A stretch of DNA of 64,000 nt from Maricaulis sp034670125 (GCF_034670125.1 NZ_JAXMOC010000004.1:62001-126000); one strand, 5' to 3'. Positions 15,668 to 25,187 are shown, counted from the first letter of the stretch. Made by a program: numbers and translations. The notes: generated by a model not told the origin, from the letters alone.

Positions 15668-16501
15668 TCAGCCGCGGCCCATGCGCTTGGCGACCACTTG
15701 TTCCAGGCCGGTGACGACCGGCTCGCGCAACGGATTGCCCTCTTCCGCCATCCGCAGCAATTGCGCCAGGGCAGCGCGATGCATCTCGACCACCTCGGCT
15801 TCAACCGGGGTATATTCGCTCACGGTGGTGATGAAGCGCTGGAGTGACCGTCCGACCCGGATGGCCAGCCGGTCCCCCGTCAATTGGGTCTCGTGGGCGA
15901 GCGCAACGGCGGCGGCGCGAGCGGCGGCCATCGGCGTGGTCAGTCCGGCGGATACGTCCGCCGTGCGTTTGTGCACAGGGCCCTCGGCCCGACGGGCGCG
16001 GCGGCGGCGGTCCGGTCCGTTGAAACGCGATGAGCTGACGAAGTCACGCGGTTTTTCGTCCAGCGAGCGCAACCGGTTCTGCAGGGTGACCGGGGCAATC
16101 GGGGTGATGAGAAATTCCGACACGCCGACATCGCGCGCATGTTCGATTTCCCGCCGCACCCGCGGCTGCGAAATCAGCACGATGGGTGTATCGCGAAAGG
16201 GCGCGCCATCGCTTTCCCGGATGGTTCGGACCAGTTTCAGCCGGTCTTCGTCAGGGGTGGCATTGGTATGCCAGTCGGCGATGATGACGCTGGGCGTGCG
16301 TTCGGCAATCTGGTTCAGCGCAGTGTCGCTGCGCTTGGCCACCATCACATCATTGGCACCGGCGTCGCGTAACAATCCCAGCAGCATGTTGCGAAGGAAA
16401 CTGTTGGATTCGAGCAGCATCGGCGCATCACTGCAGCCGTCCAGGTGCCTGGACGGAATACCGTTCGCCGTCACGGGCAGGGTAGGTGCGCTCGCTGTCA
16501 T
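15668..16501 (-). CDS. Receiver-domain protein with degenerate phosphorylation pocket
   Basis: A 277-residue protein. Residues about 28-150 form a response-regulator receiver fold: MLLESNSFLRNMLLGLLRDAG, SVIIADWHTNATP with the phospho-acceptor-position aspartate, IVLISQPR, and SEFLITPIAP. The acidic pair usually found in the first motif is reduced to a single glutamate, and the conserved lysine before the last proline is threonine, so canonical phosphorylation is doubtful. The C-terminal half is helical with no DNA-binding or enzymatic domain I recognise. The ATG at 16501 has a poor ribosome site; a TTG at 16555 is an alternative. Confidence 0.7.
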   Translation of the reverse strand: MTASAPTLPVTANGIPSRHLDGCSDAPMLLESNSFLRNMLLGLLRDAGANDVMVAKRSDTALNQIAERTPSVIIADWHTNATPDEDRLKLVRTIRESDGAPFRDTPIVLISQPRVRREIEHARDVGVSEFLITPIAPVTLQNRLRSLDEKPRDFVSSSRFNGPDRRRRARRAEGPVHKRTADVSAGLTTPMAAARAAAVALAHETQLTGDRLAIRVGRSLQRFITTVSEYTPVEAEVVEMHRAALAQLLRMAEEGNPLREPVVTGLEQVVAKRMGRG

Positions 16502-16585
16502 AAGCCAGCTGTAGCAAGCCTTCCTTGCCAACCGGCAAAGGAAGTTGGTTAACAAATCACGACCGGCCAGCTGGAGGCAGTCGGG

Positions 16586-16906
16586 TCAGCGGCGGCGCAG
16601 GGCACCGAGGACGCGGAAGACAATCCAGATCGGGATGACGAGGATGGCACCCAGCAGGAAATACTCGATCGCCCAGCCAACCGAATGGGTCAGAAAGTCG
16701 ATGAAGCGGCCCCAGGATTCGGCGATCGTGCCGAAGAAGTCGACCCACAGGCGTCGTGGATTCACGTGGAATGCCGCCAGGATGAAGCCGGCAATGACGC
16801 ACAGCACCACAACCCGGATGATGTCGGTCGAGCCAACCCGGATCAGGCGCTGGACGAAGGTCCGGTCACCGGCGGATTGGTCATTCGATGTGTCTCGGTC
16901 TGTCAT
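16586..16906 (-). CDS. Small membrane protein (DUF6460-like)
   Basis: A 106-residue protein with two hydrophobic segments: DIIRVVVLCVIAGFILAAF (about residues 28-46) and EYFLLGAILVIPIWIVFRVL (about 81-100), with an amphipathic middle. The LLGAxxVIPIWxxFR ending resembles DUF6460 proteins of alphaproteobacteria. The role is unknown. It follows the mscS-like gene's neighbourhood on the same strand but is separated from other genes by a strong hairpin. Confidence 0.6.
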   Translation of the reverse strand: MTDRDTSNDQSAGDRTFVQRLIRVGSTDIIRVVVLCVIAGFILAAFHVNPRRLWVDFFGTIAESWGRFIDFLTHSVGWAIEYFLLGAILVIPIWIVFRVLGALRRR

Positions 16907-16933
16907 GACGTCAGCTTACCCCGAATTGCGGCG

Positions 16934-16957
16934 CAATCGGGGCCGAAACCCCGATTG
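16934..16957. terminator. Perfect 9-bp hairpin near the MscS gene 3' end
   Basis: CAATCGGGG and CCCCGATTG are separated by 6 bases, 9 bp after the mscS-like stop when read on the minus strand. There is no T-run, so it is either a U-poor terminator or an RNA-stabilising hairpin. Confidence 0.5.
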
Positions 16958-16966
16958 CTGCCCGGC

Positions 16967-17797
16967 TCAAGCCTTGCGGGCGATATTGACCCGGTGTGGA
17001 TAGGGAATGGAGATGCCGTTGGCATCGAAGGCTTCCTTGACGTTCTTCATGGCGTCGAAATGCACGCCCCAATAGTCGCCGGAATTGCACCAGACGCGGG
17101 TGACGATATCGACCGATGACTCGCCGTGGGCCGCGACTGCGGTGAAAATCGCCGGATCGCTGTGAACCCGTTCGTCGGCGCCGATCGTGTTCTGGATCAC
17201 CTGCATGGCCTTGCCGATATCGTCGCCATAATCGATCGAGAAGGTCAGATCGACGCGGCGGGTCGGATTGGCGGAATAATTGGTGATCGTATCGCCCCAG
17301 GACTTGGAATTGGGAATGATGATCTTCTTGTTGTCGCCGGTCGCGAGCACGGTGGTGAAAAGGGTGATCTCCTTGACGACACCGGACGTGCCGGCCACTT
17401 CGACGAACTCGCCCAGGCGATAGGGACGGAACAGGATCAGCATCACGCCGGCGGCCAGATTGGACAATGTGCCCTGCAGTGCCAGACCGATGGCCAGCGA
17501 GGCGGCACCCAGGGTGGCGACGAAGCTGGTCGTGGGAATGCCGAACGTGCCAAGCATTGCGATGACGACCATCGCCATGATGCCGTAATAGGCCAGCGAC
17601 CCGAAGAAGGCTCCGAGCGTGTTGTCGACCCGCTCGCTCCGGGTCACCGCATTGCGGATGGCCTTGCGGACCGAGCCGGCGATGAGAAGGCCGATGATGA
17701 GAATGATGGCAGCCAGAACCACATTCGTACTGGCGGCGATCGCGGTCTCGACGAGAGTGGCGAGCGTCTGTGGATTCATGAGATCGTCGGGATTCAT
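16967..17797 (-). CDS. Small-conductance mechanosensitive channel (MscS family)
   Basis: A 276-residue inner-membrane channel that relieves turgor on osmotic downshock. Three membrane helices are visible (about residues 20-38, 60-80 and 90-115). The third is the pore helix, rich in Gly/Ala (LGAASLAIGLALQGTLSNLAAGVMLI). The beta-domain follows (RPYRLGEFVEVAGTSGVVKEITLFTT, IIPNS). Length and order match the E. coli-type channel. Confidence 0.95.
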   Translation of the reverse strand: MNPDDLMNPQTLATLVETAIAASTNVVLAAIILIIGLLIAGSVRKAIRNAVTRSERVDNTLGAFFGSLAYYGIMAMVVIAMLGTFGIPTTSFVATLGAASLAIGLALQGTLSNLAAGVMLILFRPYRLGEFVEVAGTSGVVKEITLFTTVLATGDNKKIIIPNSKSWGDTITNYSANPTRRVDLTFSIDYGDDIGKAMQVIQNTIGADERVHSDPAIFTAVAAHGESSVDIVTRVWCNSGDYWGVHFDAMKNVKEAFDANGISIPYPHRVNIARKA

Positions 17798-17871
17798 GGG
17801 TTCCCCCCTGGGCGTTTGATTCTGAACCGCTCCCTAGCAGCTTTCCGCGCGCGAGGGAAAGCCGGATATGG

Positions 17872-18606
17872 TCAATCCGCCCTGGTGACCGGCGCAGGAG
17901 GTTGCGCCGCCCGAACGATCTCGATCTTCTGCCAGATCTTCGCCGACATGTTCGATGTCAGGCTTTCGATGTCGTTGACCGCGGCGATCACCACCGGGTC
18001 GCGGGAACTCTGCGCGTAGAGCGCGGCGACCTTGCCGGCAAGGCTGAGCGTTTCGGCGCAATAGTCGAGATAGCGGCCGAGCTCGAATTCGTTCATCGTC
18101 CGCATGGGTGAGGACGTGGTGCTCGGACCCAGCCTCAAAAGCGCAGTCGGGTCCTTGGTCAGCTGATGCATGTCGATGACATGGGCGACCGAGCGCAATT
18201 CGTGCAGGTCGTCCAGGGCCAGCGAGCGTTTGAGACGTTCCTCGACCCGGGTCAGCGTGAATATGGCGACGGCGGTGAGGATGACGATGTTGAGTCCCGC
18301 CTCTACCCCTTCGAACACCGTGAAGACATCGGCCGAGGTCCCGCTCGCCTGGGCCCAGTTGAACACACGCTCACCGACATAGAGGAGGCCGACCAATGCC
18401 AGCCCGACAGCGAGAAAAATACCGCTCCGCAGGAACAGATAGGGACGCGACAGGCGTTGGGTCCGCCGACGGTCGCGCTTCGCCAGACCGGTCAGCTCCT
18501 TGATCACATGGTTCAGGCTAGCGGTCGGGAAACGGTCACTGACCCGCTCCGCCAGGCGTTCCAGCGTGGACACGATATGATCGGAACTGAGTTGACTGAA
18601 GGGCAC
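17872..18606 (-). CDS. Two-helix membrane protein of unknown function
   Basis: A 244-residue protein with two membrane helices (SGIFLAVGLALVGLLYVGE, about residues 62-80, and AGLNIVILTAVAIFTLT, about 102-118) flanked by basic cytoplasmic segments. A helical C-terminal domain of about 120 residues follows (DDLHELRSVAHVIDMHQLTKDP ... LGRYLDYCAETLSLAGKVAALYAQ). The NIVILTAVAIFTL plus C-terminal module looks conserved rather than random, but I cannot assign a family. It is encoded upstream of mscS with a 74-bp gap. Confidence 0.7.
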   Translation of the reverse strand: MPFSQLSSDHIVSTLERLAERVSDRFPTASLNHVIKELTGLAKRDRRRTQRLSRPYLFLRSGIFLAVGLALVGLLYVGERVFNWAQASGTSADVFTVFEGVEAGLNIVILTAVAIFTLTRVEERLKRSLALDDLHELRSVAHVIDMHQLTKDPTALLRLGPSTTSSPMRTMNEFELGRYLDYCAETLSLAGKVAALYAQSSRDPVVIAAVNDIESLTSNMSAKIWQKIEIVRAAQPPAPVTRAD

Positions 18607-18683
18607 GCGCGCATCCCGTTCGCATCCGGCCCGGATCGGCCGTATCGAGTTCTAGCGCGAACCCCGCCGGGCGTCACGCCCGG

Positions 18684-19631
18684 TCAGGACGCCGCTGCGA
18701 CTGCCGCCGTGGAACCGGCGACGACGGCGATGATGGCGGCTTGGGCCGCAAGGATGGCGGCCAGGTCGCGCGCCGCGGCGTGTGGTTCACTGGATCCGGT
18801 CTGGGCCTGGGTCAATCGCATGGCCAGTCGGGCGGCGACGGGTCCGGATGGCCGGGGTCGCAGTGCCCGCACCGCCTCGAAACTCGAAACGAGCATGTCG
18901 GCCGTCTCCGGCCCACGGCCTCGCGAGGCGAGCACGGCCAGCCCGGTCCGGCCAACGCCGTGACGCAGCACGGGACGTCCGCGCACGGCGGTGTTCAAAC
19001 TGGTCCAGGCGGCCGCAAGTTCGCCACCATTGACCGGACGCAGACAAATCTCCTGGGCCGCCCGTTCGACATGATGGCCCGGGACACCGGCCGAGCGAAG
19101 CGCCAGGCGAGACCGGTCCAGCTTGCGCCGCGCATCTTCCGGTGTCTCACCGGTCGCCGCAAATGTCGCTGCCAGCACGTCCTCGCGGGCGGGTATCCGG
19201 TTCCACCAGGGCAAGGCGATCTCGTCGAGAATGTCGAAGAAATTGTCGGCCTGGCTGCTATCACCACCGGCAACCACCAGGGCCAGGGCGGCGCAGGATC
19301 CGCCATGGCTGAGCATGCGCGCGCCGCGCTCCTGCCGACGCTCGTTGAGCGCGCGACGGACCGCGAAAAAAGTTTCGGCCGACCGGTCGGATGCCGCCAG
19401 CGCCGCGGAGAACACCAGACGCATTGCCCGGCCGGGAGAACGCCAGGTGCCCAAGCCCTCATTCATCCGGTCGCGGATGCCAAGGCTTCGGTCGACCAGG
19501 GTTTCGGGGGTTTCATCGCCGGAAATGCAGGCGAGGGCAGAGAAGCGACCGTACAGGCGCTCACCCTTGCTGGCGCGCTCACTGAACGCGGCATCAAGCC
19601 GTTGAAACCGTTCAATGACGGCGTTGACCAT
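18684..19631 (-). CDS. Helical protein of unknown function (possibly DUF4003-like)
   Basis: A 315-residue alanine-rich helical protein with a glycine-rich middle (RMLSHGGSCAALALVVAGGD) and a hydrophobic, Ala-rich C-terminus (ILAAQAAIIAVVAGSTAAVAAAS) that could be a tail anchor. The overall pattern recalls DUF4003 proteins, weakly. GAGGG precedes the chosen ATG by 10 bases. It diverges from the helicase gene, whose start lies 136 bp away. Confidence 0.6.
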   Translation of the reverse strand: MVNAVIERFQRLDAAFSERASKGERLYGRFSALACISGDETPETLVDRSLGIRDRMNEGLGTWRSPGRAMRLVFSAALAASDRSAETFFAVRRALNERRQERGARMLSHGGSCAALALVVAGGDSSQADNFFDILDEIALPWWNRIPAREDVLAATFAATGETPEDARRKLDRSRLALRSAGVPGHHVERAAQEICLRPVNGGELAAAWTSLNTAVRGRPVLRHGVGRTGLAVLASRGRGPETADMLVSSFEAVRALRPRPSGPVAARLAMRLTQAQTGSSEPHAAARDLAAILAAQAAIIAVVAGSTAAVAAAS

Positions 19632-19767
19632 GAGCCAGTTTCCCTCGCTAATGTCTAATTCGGCCACAAGCATGGCGAAACCGGGGCACAACTGGCAGGG
19701 GGACGCTTGGTGCAGTCATCCCCCCTGCAATGACAAAGCGCGCCGGGACAGGCGCCGGAAGCGAGAC

Positions 19768-22245
19768 ATGCCGACACGCCTGGCCGCCGATGCCCTTCCC
19801 GAACGCTTTGCTGACTGGTTCGCGACCCGCGGCTGGTCTGCCCGCTCACACCAGCTCGACATGATCGCGGCGGCCCGGGCAGGAGAGGATGCGCTGCTTG
19901 TAGCGCCAACCGGGGGCGGCAAGACACTGGGTGGGTTCCTGCCCAGCCTGATCGACCTGGCAGAGCGCATTGAACGGCAGGGCCCGTCGTCCCGCCCGCA
20001 TGCCTTGCACACGCTGTATGTGTCGCCGCTCAAGGCGCTCTCGGTCGATGTCGCCCGCAATCTGATGATGCCGGTAGAGGAACTCGGGCTGGACGTCCGC
20101 ATCGAAACGCGCACCGGCGACACCTCGGCATCCAAGCGGCAACGCCAACGGGCCAGTCCGCCTGACATATTATTGACCACGCCAGAACAGTTGGCGCTGT
20201 TTTGCGCAACCGCCAATGCCGGTGCGTTCTTCCGCGATTTGAAGCGGATCATCATAGATGAAATCCATGCGTTGGCACCGCAGAAGCGGGGCGATCTGCT
20301 GGCGCTCGACCTGGCGACTATCCAGACCTGGGCCCCGAAGGCGACCCGGGCCGGCCTGTCTGCGACCGTCGCCGATGAAGGCGGCCTTGCGCGCTGGCTG
20401 GTGACCCAACCAGTTGGTGGCGACCGGTTCGCGCGGATCATCCGGGGCGCCGCCGGTGCCCGCCCGGAAGTCGAGATCCTCGACCCGACCGACCGCATTC
20501 CGTGGGCAGGGCACTCGGGCCGGCATGCCTTGGGCGACGTGTATGCGCGCATCAAGGCGGCGAAAATGGCGCTGGTTTTCGTCAATACACGCTCCCAGGC
20601 CGAGCTGACCTTCCAGGCACTGTGGGCCCTCAACGATGCCAACCTGCCGATTGCCCTCCATCATGGATCGCTGTCGCCGGAGCAACGCCGCAAGGTGGAA
20701 AAGGCGATGGCCGAGGGGCGCCTCAAGGCGGTTGTGTGCACCTCGACGCTCGATCTGGGTATCGACTGGGGTGATGTCGATCTTGTGGTGCAGATGGGCG
20801 CGCCGAAAGGGTCATCACGGCTGATCCAGCGCCTCGGCCGTTCCAACCACCGTCTTGACGCCCCCTCCAGGGCCCTGCTGGCACCCACCAACCGGTTCGA
20901 GCATCTCGAGTGCCAGGCGGCTCGGGAGGCTGTCGCGGAGAACGCGCTCGATGGTGAGCCGCTGGGGGCCGGAACGCTGGATGTTCTTGCCCAGCACATC
21001 ATGGGCCGCGGCTGCGGTGACGGCTTCCACGCCGATGCCCTGTTCGACGAAATCCGCAGCGCGACGCCCTACGCCCATCTTGATCGGGCGACCTTCGATC
21101 GTCTGCTCGACTTCACCGCGACGGGTGGCTACGCGCTCAACACCTATGAACGGTTCCGTCGCCTCGTCCGTCGCCGGGACGGGGTCTGGCAGGCGCGCAC
21201 GCCGCAGATCGCCCAGCGCTACCGGATGAATGTCGGAACGATTGTCGAGGCGCCGATGCTGGACGTGGTGGTTTCGGCGCGTGGTCGCGGTGGCCACCGC
21301 CTGGGCCAGATCGAGGAATGGTTCGTCGAACAGCTCAGCCCCGGCGACACCTTTGTTTTTGCCGGCCAGGTCTTGCGCTTCGTTGGCATCGAGGAGATGC
21401 AGGCCCGGGTCACGCGCGCCGCCGATGCCGATCCGAAAATCCCGTCCTATCAGGGTGGCAAGTTTCCTTTGTCGACCTATCTCGCCGAACGGGTCCGCGA
21501 CCTGGTCCAGGATCCGGAGCGCTGGGATGATTTGCCGGCACAGGTCCGCCACTGGCTGTCGCTGCAGGCGACCCGCTCGCGCTTGCCTGATGCCCACGGC
21601 CTGCTGGTCGAGACCTTCCCGCGAGCGGGGCGGCATTATCTGGTCTGCTACCCGTTCGAGGGGCGACTGGCGCACCAGACGCTGGGCATGTTGCTGACCC
21701 GCCGACTGGAGCGCATGGGCCTGCAGCCGATGGGCTTTGTCGCCAATGAATACGCCCTGTCGGTCTGGGGGCTGCGCGATCTGTCCGAGGTCGATTTTGA
21801 CCGCCTGTTCGACGAAGACATGATGGGCGATGACCTCGACGCCTGGCTGGCGGAAAGCCAGTTGATGAAACGCACTTTCCGCAATTGTGCGGTCATCGCC
21901 GGCCTGATCGAGCGCCGTTTCCCCGGCCTGGAAAAAACCGGCCGCCAGGTCACCTTCTCGACCGACCTCATCTATGATGTGCTGCGCGAGCACGAGCCGG
22001 AGCATGTGCTGCTGCGCGCCGCCTGGCATGATGCGGCTTCGGGCCTGCTGGACATCCGGCGCCTGGGTGAGGCCCTGAGCCGGGTGAAGGACCGGATCAG
22101 CCATGTCTGCCTCGACCGCATTTCGCCGCTCGCCGTGCCGGTCATGCTGGAGATCGGCAAGGAAGCGGTTTATGGCGAGGGTCATGACAGTATCCTGGAA
22201 GACGCCGCCGAGGATCTCATCGCAGAGGCCGTCCGGCTTGACTGA
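19768..22245 (+). CDS. Ligase-associated DNA damage response DEXH-box helicase
   Basis: An 825-residue Lhr-type superfamily 2 helicase: motif I APTGGGKT near residue 49, motif II DEIH, motif III GLSATVADEG, and C-terminal helicase motifs TSTLDLGIDWGDVD and QRLGRSNHR. Size and the directly following pdeM gene identify it as the helicase of the ligase-associated repair set (helicase, PdeM nuclease, exonuclease-like protein, ATP-dependent ligase). The exonuclease-like and ligase members are not in this window. I start at 19768 (GGAAGCGAG upstream); the longer frame is antisense to the neighbouring gene. Confidence 0.92.
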   Translation: MPTRLAADALPERFADWFATRGWSARSHQLDMIAAARAGEDALLVAPTGGGKTLGGFLPSLIDLAERIERQGPSSRPHALHTLYVSPLKALSVDVARNLMMPVEELGLDVRIETRTGDTSASKRQRQRASPPDILLTTPEQLALFCATANAGAFFRDLKRIIIDEIHALAPQKRGDLLALDLATIQTWAPKATRAGLSATVADEGGLARWLVTQPVGGDRFARIIRGAAGARPEVEILDPTDRIPWAGHSGRHALGDVYARIKAAKMALVFVNTRSQAELTFQALWALNDANLPIALHHGSLSPEQRRKVEKAMAEGRLKAVVCTSTLDLGIDWGDVDLVVQMGAPKGSSRLIQRLGRSNHRLDAPSRALLAPTNRFEHLECQAAREAVAENALDGEPLGAGTLDVLAQHIMGRGCGDGFHADALFDEIRSATPYAHLDRATFDRLLDFTATGGYALNTYERFRRLVRRRDGVWQARTPQIAQRYRMNVGTIVEAPMLDVVVSARGRGGHRLGQIEEWFVEQLSPGDTFVFAGQVLRFVGIEEMQARVTRAADADPKIPSYQGGKFPLSTYLAERVRDLVQDPERWDDLPAQVRHWLSLQATRSRLPDAHGLLVETFPRAGRHYLVCYPFEGRLAHQTLGMLLTRRLERMGLQPMGFVANEYALSVWGLRDLSEVDFDRLFDEDMMGDDLDAWLAESQLMKRTFRNCAVIAGLIERRFPGLEKTGRQVTFSTDLIYDVLREHEPEHVLLRAAWHDAASGLLDIRRLGEALSRVKDRISHVCLDRISPLAVPVMLEIGKEAVYGEGHDSILEDAAEDLIAEAVRLD

Positions 22246-22942
22246 CCGGCCTGCCGATTTCGCCTTCCAGCTTGCCGGACACGCTGCCATTGCCGACGCT
22301 GACGGCGTGCTTTTCCTGCCCGGCTTTGGCGCGTTGATCGTTTCGGACCTGCATTTCGAGAAGGGATCGTCCTACGGGATGGGCGGCCAGATGCTGCCGC
22401 CCTACGACACCCGCACCACCTTGCGCCGCCTTGTTGCCGCCATCGACCGTCACGAACCGGAAACGGTCATCGCTCTGGGCGACAGTTTTCATGACACGCT
22501 CGCCGACCGCCGCATGGACGGTGACGATGCCGCACGACTGATGGCGCTGGTGGCTGATGCCGGTCGCTGGGTCTGGATAGAGGGTAATCATGATCCGGCC
22601 CCGCCGCCGCAGTTTGGTGGTGAGGTGCAGCACATGCTGGAACTGGGCCGCCTCGTCCTGCGTCACGAGCCCACCGGAGGCGCGGCACCCGGCGAAGTCG
22701 CCGGCCATCTGCACCCGGTAGCCAAGGTGCGGGGCAAGGGTCGCTCGGTACGGGCGCGATGTTTTGCGACCGATGGATCACGCCTGATCATGCCCGCCTT
22801 CGGGGCTTATACCGGAGGGCTGAACATCTGCGACCCGGCCTTTGCACGGTGTTTCGGCGAGAGTCCCGACGCCCTGGTTATGGGCCGCAACCGAGTCATT
22901 CCAGTGGCCGCGAAATCCTGCGTCCCGGACCGGCGCCGATAA
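22238..22942 (+). CDS. pdeM: Ligase-associated DNA damage response endonuclease PdeM
   Basis: A 234-residue calcineurin-like metallophosphoesterase. The metal-binding motifs are in order: SDLHFEKGSS, ALGDSFHD, IEGNHD and AGHLHPVAKV. It works with the helicase upstream in DNA damage repair. No ATG fits: the best start is a TTG at 22238 that overlaps the helicase stop and has AGAGG 9 bases upstream, implying translational coupling. Confidence 0.9.
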   Translation: MTDRPADFAFQLAGHAAIADADGVLFLPGFGALIVSDLHFEKGSSYGMGGQMLPPYDTRTTLRRLVAAIDRHEPETVIALGDSFHDTLADRRMDGDDAARLMALVADAGRWVWIEGNHDPAPPPQFGGEVQHMLELGRLVLRHEPTGGAAPGEVAGHLHPVAKVRGKGRSVRARCFATDGSRLIMPAFGAYTGGLNICDPAFARCFGESPDALVMGRNRVIPVAAKSCVPDRRR

Positions 22943-22984
22943 TCCCTGGCAAGGCATGGCATGGCGGTCGGGTCGGGCTCTGCG

Positions 22985-23452
22985 TCAGGTGGTCAGCGGA
23001 TAAAGCACCATCATGGCAATCGCTGCGGCGCAGGCGCCAAGGGTCAGGATGCTGCGCAGGCGACCGTACCAGGCGGGCAGAACACCCTGCCGGGCCGAGC
23101 GGGCATCCCAGCGCCAATGCAGGAACAGGCTGGCCAGCACCAGGGCAAAGCCGGTCAGCGGGGCCCCGGCCCAAACCAGCAGCGTCGCGGCGAGGCCGGC
23201 CAGACTGGAGAGAATCGACAGCGTGTAGGTGGTGGCTGTGCTGTTTTCGTCGGACAGCGCCTGGCCCCATCTGACACCACCCAGAAAGCCAAGAATGATG
23301 GCGGCATAGACGAGGAACAATGCCGCCTCGGCGGCTGCACTCCGGCCGGACATTGCCGCTTGCGCGGTCAGGCCGACGGGTATCCAGAAGGGCAGCCAGC
23401 CGGCAAGGCCGAGCCACAGCGGTGTTCCGGGAAGGCGTTGGACATGCGTCAT
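22985..23452 (-). CDS. DUF3429 membrane protein
   Basis: A 155-residue protein with about five membrane helices. LGLAGWLPFWIPVGL, LFLVYAAIILGFLGGVRWGQAL and a C-terminal LRSILTLGACAAAIAMMVLY fit the DUF3429 pattern, in which the GGxRWG motif is characteristic. Function unknown. The start at 23452 lies 27 codons into a longer frame whose extension is not membrane-like. Confidence 0.8.
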   Translation of the reverse strand: MTHVQRLPGTPLWLGLAGWLPFWIPVGLTAQAAMSGRSAAAEAALFLVYAAIILGFLGGVRWGQALSDENSTATTYTLSILSSLAGLAATLLVWAGAPLTGFALVLASLFLHWRWDARSARQGVLPAWYGRLRSILTLGACAAAIAMMVLYPLTT

Positions 23453-23489
23453 GGGGACAAAGCTAGGCGCCGAAGGCCGGCGGGAAAGG

Positions 23490-24248
23490 TCAGCGCCTGC
23501 TAAAGGCCAGATTGGCCGCATAACCGGCAATCATCGCGATGAAGACGCAGAACAGGCCATAGATCATCGGTCGGTCGTGGGCGAATTCATAGACGAGGCG
23601 TTCGATACCGGCTTTTTCGACGCGCAGGCTGGTCGAGCGGCTGGCGACCGGACGACCGCCTCGGAACAGGTAGACCTCGGCGACATAATCTCCGACCGGT
23701 GTCAGGGGCGGCAGGGCAATCGTGGCGCGGAACAGGCCGCCATCGAGAATTTCAACACCGCGCTGGGCCTCAGCATAAACATTGTCGCGATGTCCGGCGC
23801 GGGCAATGGCGGCCAGATAAGGGTCGAGTGGGTCGCTGCCTGGAACCGGGGCAGCCGCATCGGCATGGCTCTCCAGGGTCGCGGTCAAGCCGATGCCGCT
23901 GCCGGCGAGCTGTTCGGGCGTGGCGATATCCGTCAATGGCAAGGAGGTCGCGATCGCATAGTAGCTGGGAATGTCGGCAAATTCTCGCGGGGCGGAGTTG
24001 ATCCAGATGCCGAAACTGCGGGCCTTTTCCATCACCCGCAATTCGCGACCCGGGCCGCGCAGCACCACCACCACCTCATCCTGGATCGTCATGCCTCGGG
24101 TGGCGCCATAGAGCACCAGCTCCATGCCGGCGAAATCCTCACGGATCTCAACGGTTTCATGGGTCAGGGCGGCGACAATTCCGGGCGCCTCGGTTGTAAT
24201 CTGGGGCTGGACCTGCAGGGCCAGGCCGAGGATCAGGCCGGTCAGCAT
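23490..24248 (-). CDS. TIGR02186 family protein
   Basis: A 252-residue envelope protein: a short signal peptide (about residues 1-15), a beta-rich periplasmic domain (ITTEAPGIVAALTHETVEIREDFAGMELVLYGAT), and a C-terminal membrane helix (MIYGLFCVFIAMIAGYAANLAF). The pattern matches TIGR02186, which in alphaproteobacteria is encoded beside a TauE/SafE permease, as here: its start codon abuts the permease stop with no gap. Confidence 0.88.
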   Translation of the reverse strand: MLTGLILGLALQVQPQITTEAPGIVAALTHETVEIREDFAGMELVLYGATRGMTIQDEVVVVLRGPGRELRVMEKARSFGIWINSAPREFADIPSYYAIATSLPLTDIATPEQLAGSGIGLTATLESHADAAAPVPGSDPLDPYLAAIARAGHRDNVYAEAQRGVEILDGGLFRATIALPPLTPVGDYVAEVYLFRGGRPVASRSTSLRVEKAGIERLVYEFAHDRPMIYGLFCVFIAMIAGYAANLAFSRR

Positions 24249-25181
24249 CTAATGTCCCTCCCCACCGCGCGGCAGAACCACGAACAGGTCGGACGGCTGG
24301 GCAACCAGGTCCCAGCCCAGCTTCAGGCAGACGGCGAGGACCATCATCGCCAGCAGGGCCCGAAGCTCTTCCGCCTTCACGTTGCGACCGGCGCGGGCGC
24401 CCAGCTGAGCCCCGATCACGCCACCAATGATGAGCAGCACGGCGAGCACAATGTCGACGGTCTGGTTTTGTGTCGCCTGCAGGAAAGTGGTCAGCGCCGT
24501 GACAAACAGGATCTGGAACAGCGAGGTGCCGACCACGACATTGGTCGGCATGCGCAGGATGTAGATCATCGCCGGCACCATGACGAAGCCGCCACCGACG
24601 CCCATGATCGCCGCGAGTGTGCCGACAAAGAAGCCGATCAGGACCGGCGGGATGACAGAGATGTACAGACCCGATGCCGGAAAGCGCATCTTGAATGGAA
24701 GTTTGTCGATCCAGCCGCGCTTGCGGTGTCCGGTCCGGGCCCGCGAGGCCGTTGGGTCATTGCGCTTGAGAATGGAACGGGCGCTTTCCACGAACATCAG
24801 CCCGCCGACAATGCCGAGGAAGCTGACATAGCTCAGCGAAATGATGAGGTCGATCTGGCCCAGGCTCCGCAGGAAGGCGAACAACTGGACGCCGAATATC
24901 GAGCCCGCCGAGCCTCCCACAAGCAGCAGCAGGCCCATCTTGATATCGAGGGTCCTGCGTTTCCAGTGAGCGAGTGCGCCGGAGGCCGAGGAGGCGACGA
25001 TCTGGTTGGCTTCCGTCGACACGGCGACAGCCGGCGGCACGCCGATGAAGAAGAGCAGCGGCGTCATCAGGAAACCGCCGCCGACCCCGAACATGCCTGA
25101 CAGAAAGCCGACGCCGAGGCCCAGCCCAAGCAATAGGAATATGTTGACTGAAATTTCCGCGATCGGGAGGTAGATCTGCAC
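24249..25181 (-). CDS. Sulfite exporter TauE/SafE family permease (TSUP)
   Basis: A 310-residue inner-membrane permease with the two repeated signatures GMFGVGGGFLMTPLLFF and AIMGVGGGFVMVPAMIY and about eight helices. TSUP members move sulfite, sulfonates or other small organic anions. The partner TIGR02186 gene follows directly, so the pair is probably one functional unit. Only 6 bases separate its start from the podJ stop, so it may also be read through from podJ. Confidence 0.93.
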   Translation of the reverse strand: MQIYLPIAEISVNIFLLLGLGLGVGFLSGMFGVGGGFLMTPLLFFIGVPPAVAVSTEANQIVASSASGALAHWKRRTLDIKMGLLLLVGGSAGSIFGVQLFAFLRSLGQIDLIISLSYVSFLGIVGGLMFVESARSILKRNDPTASRARTGHRKRGWIDKLPFKMRFPASGLYISVIPPVLIGFFVGTLAAIMGVGGGFVMVPAMIYILRMPTNVVVGTSLFQILFVTALTTFLQATQNQTVDIVLAVLLIIGGVIGAQLGARAGRNVKAEELRALLAMMVLAVCLKLGWDLVAQPSDLFVVLPRGGEGH

Positions 25182-25187
25182 CGCCGA

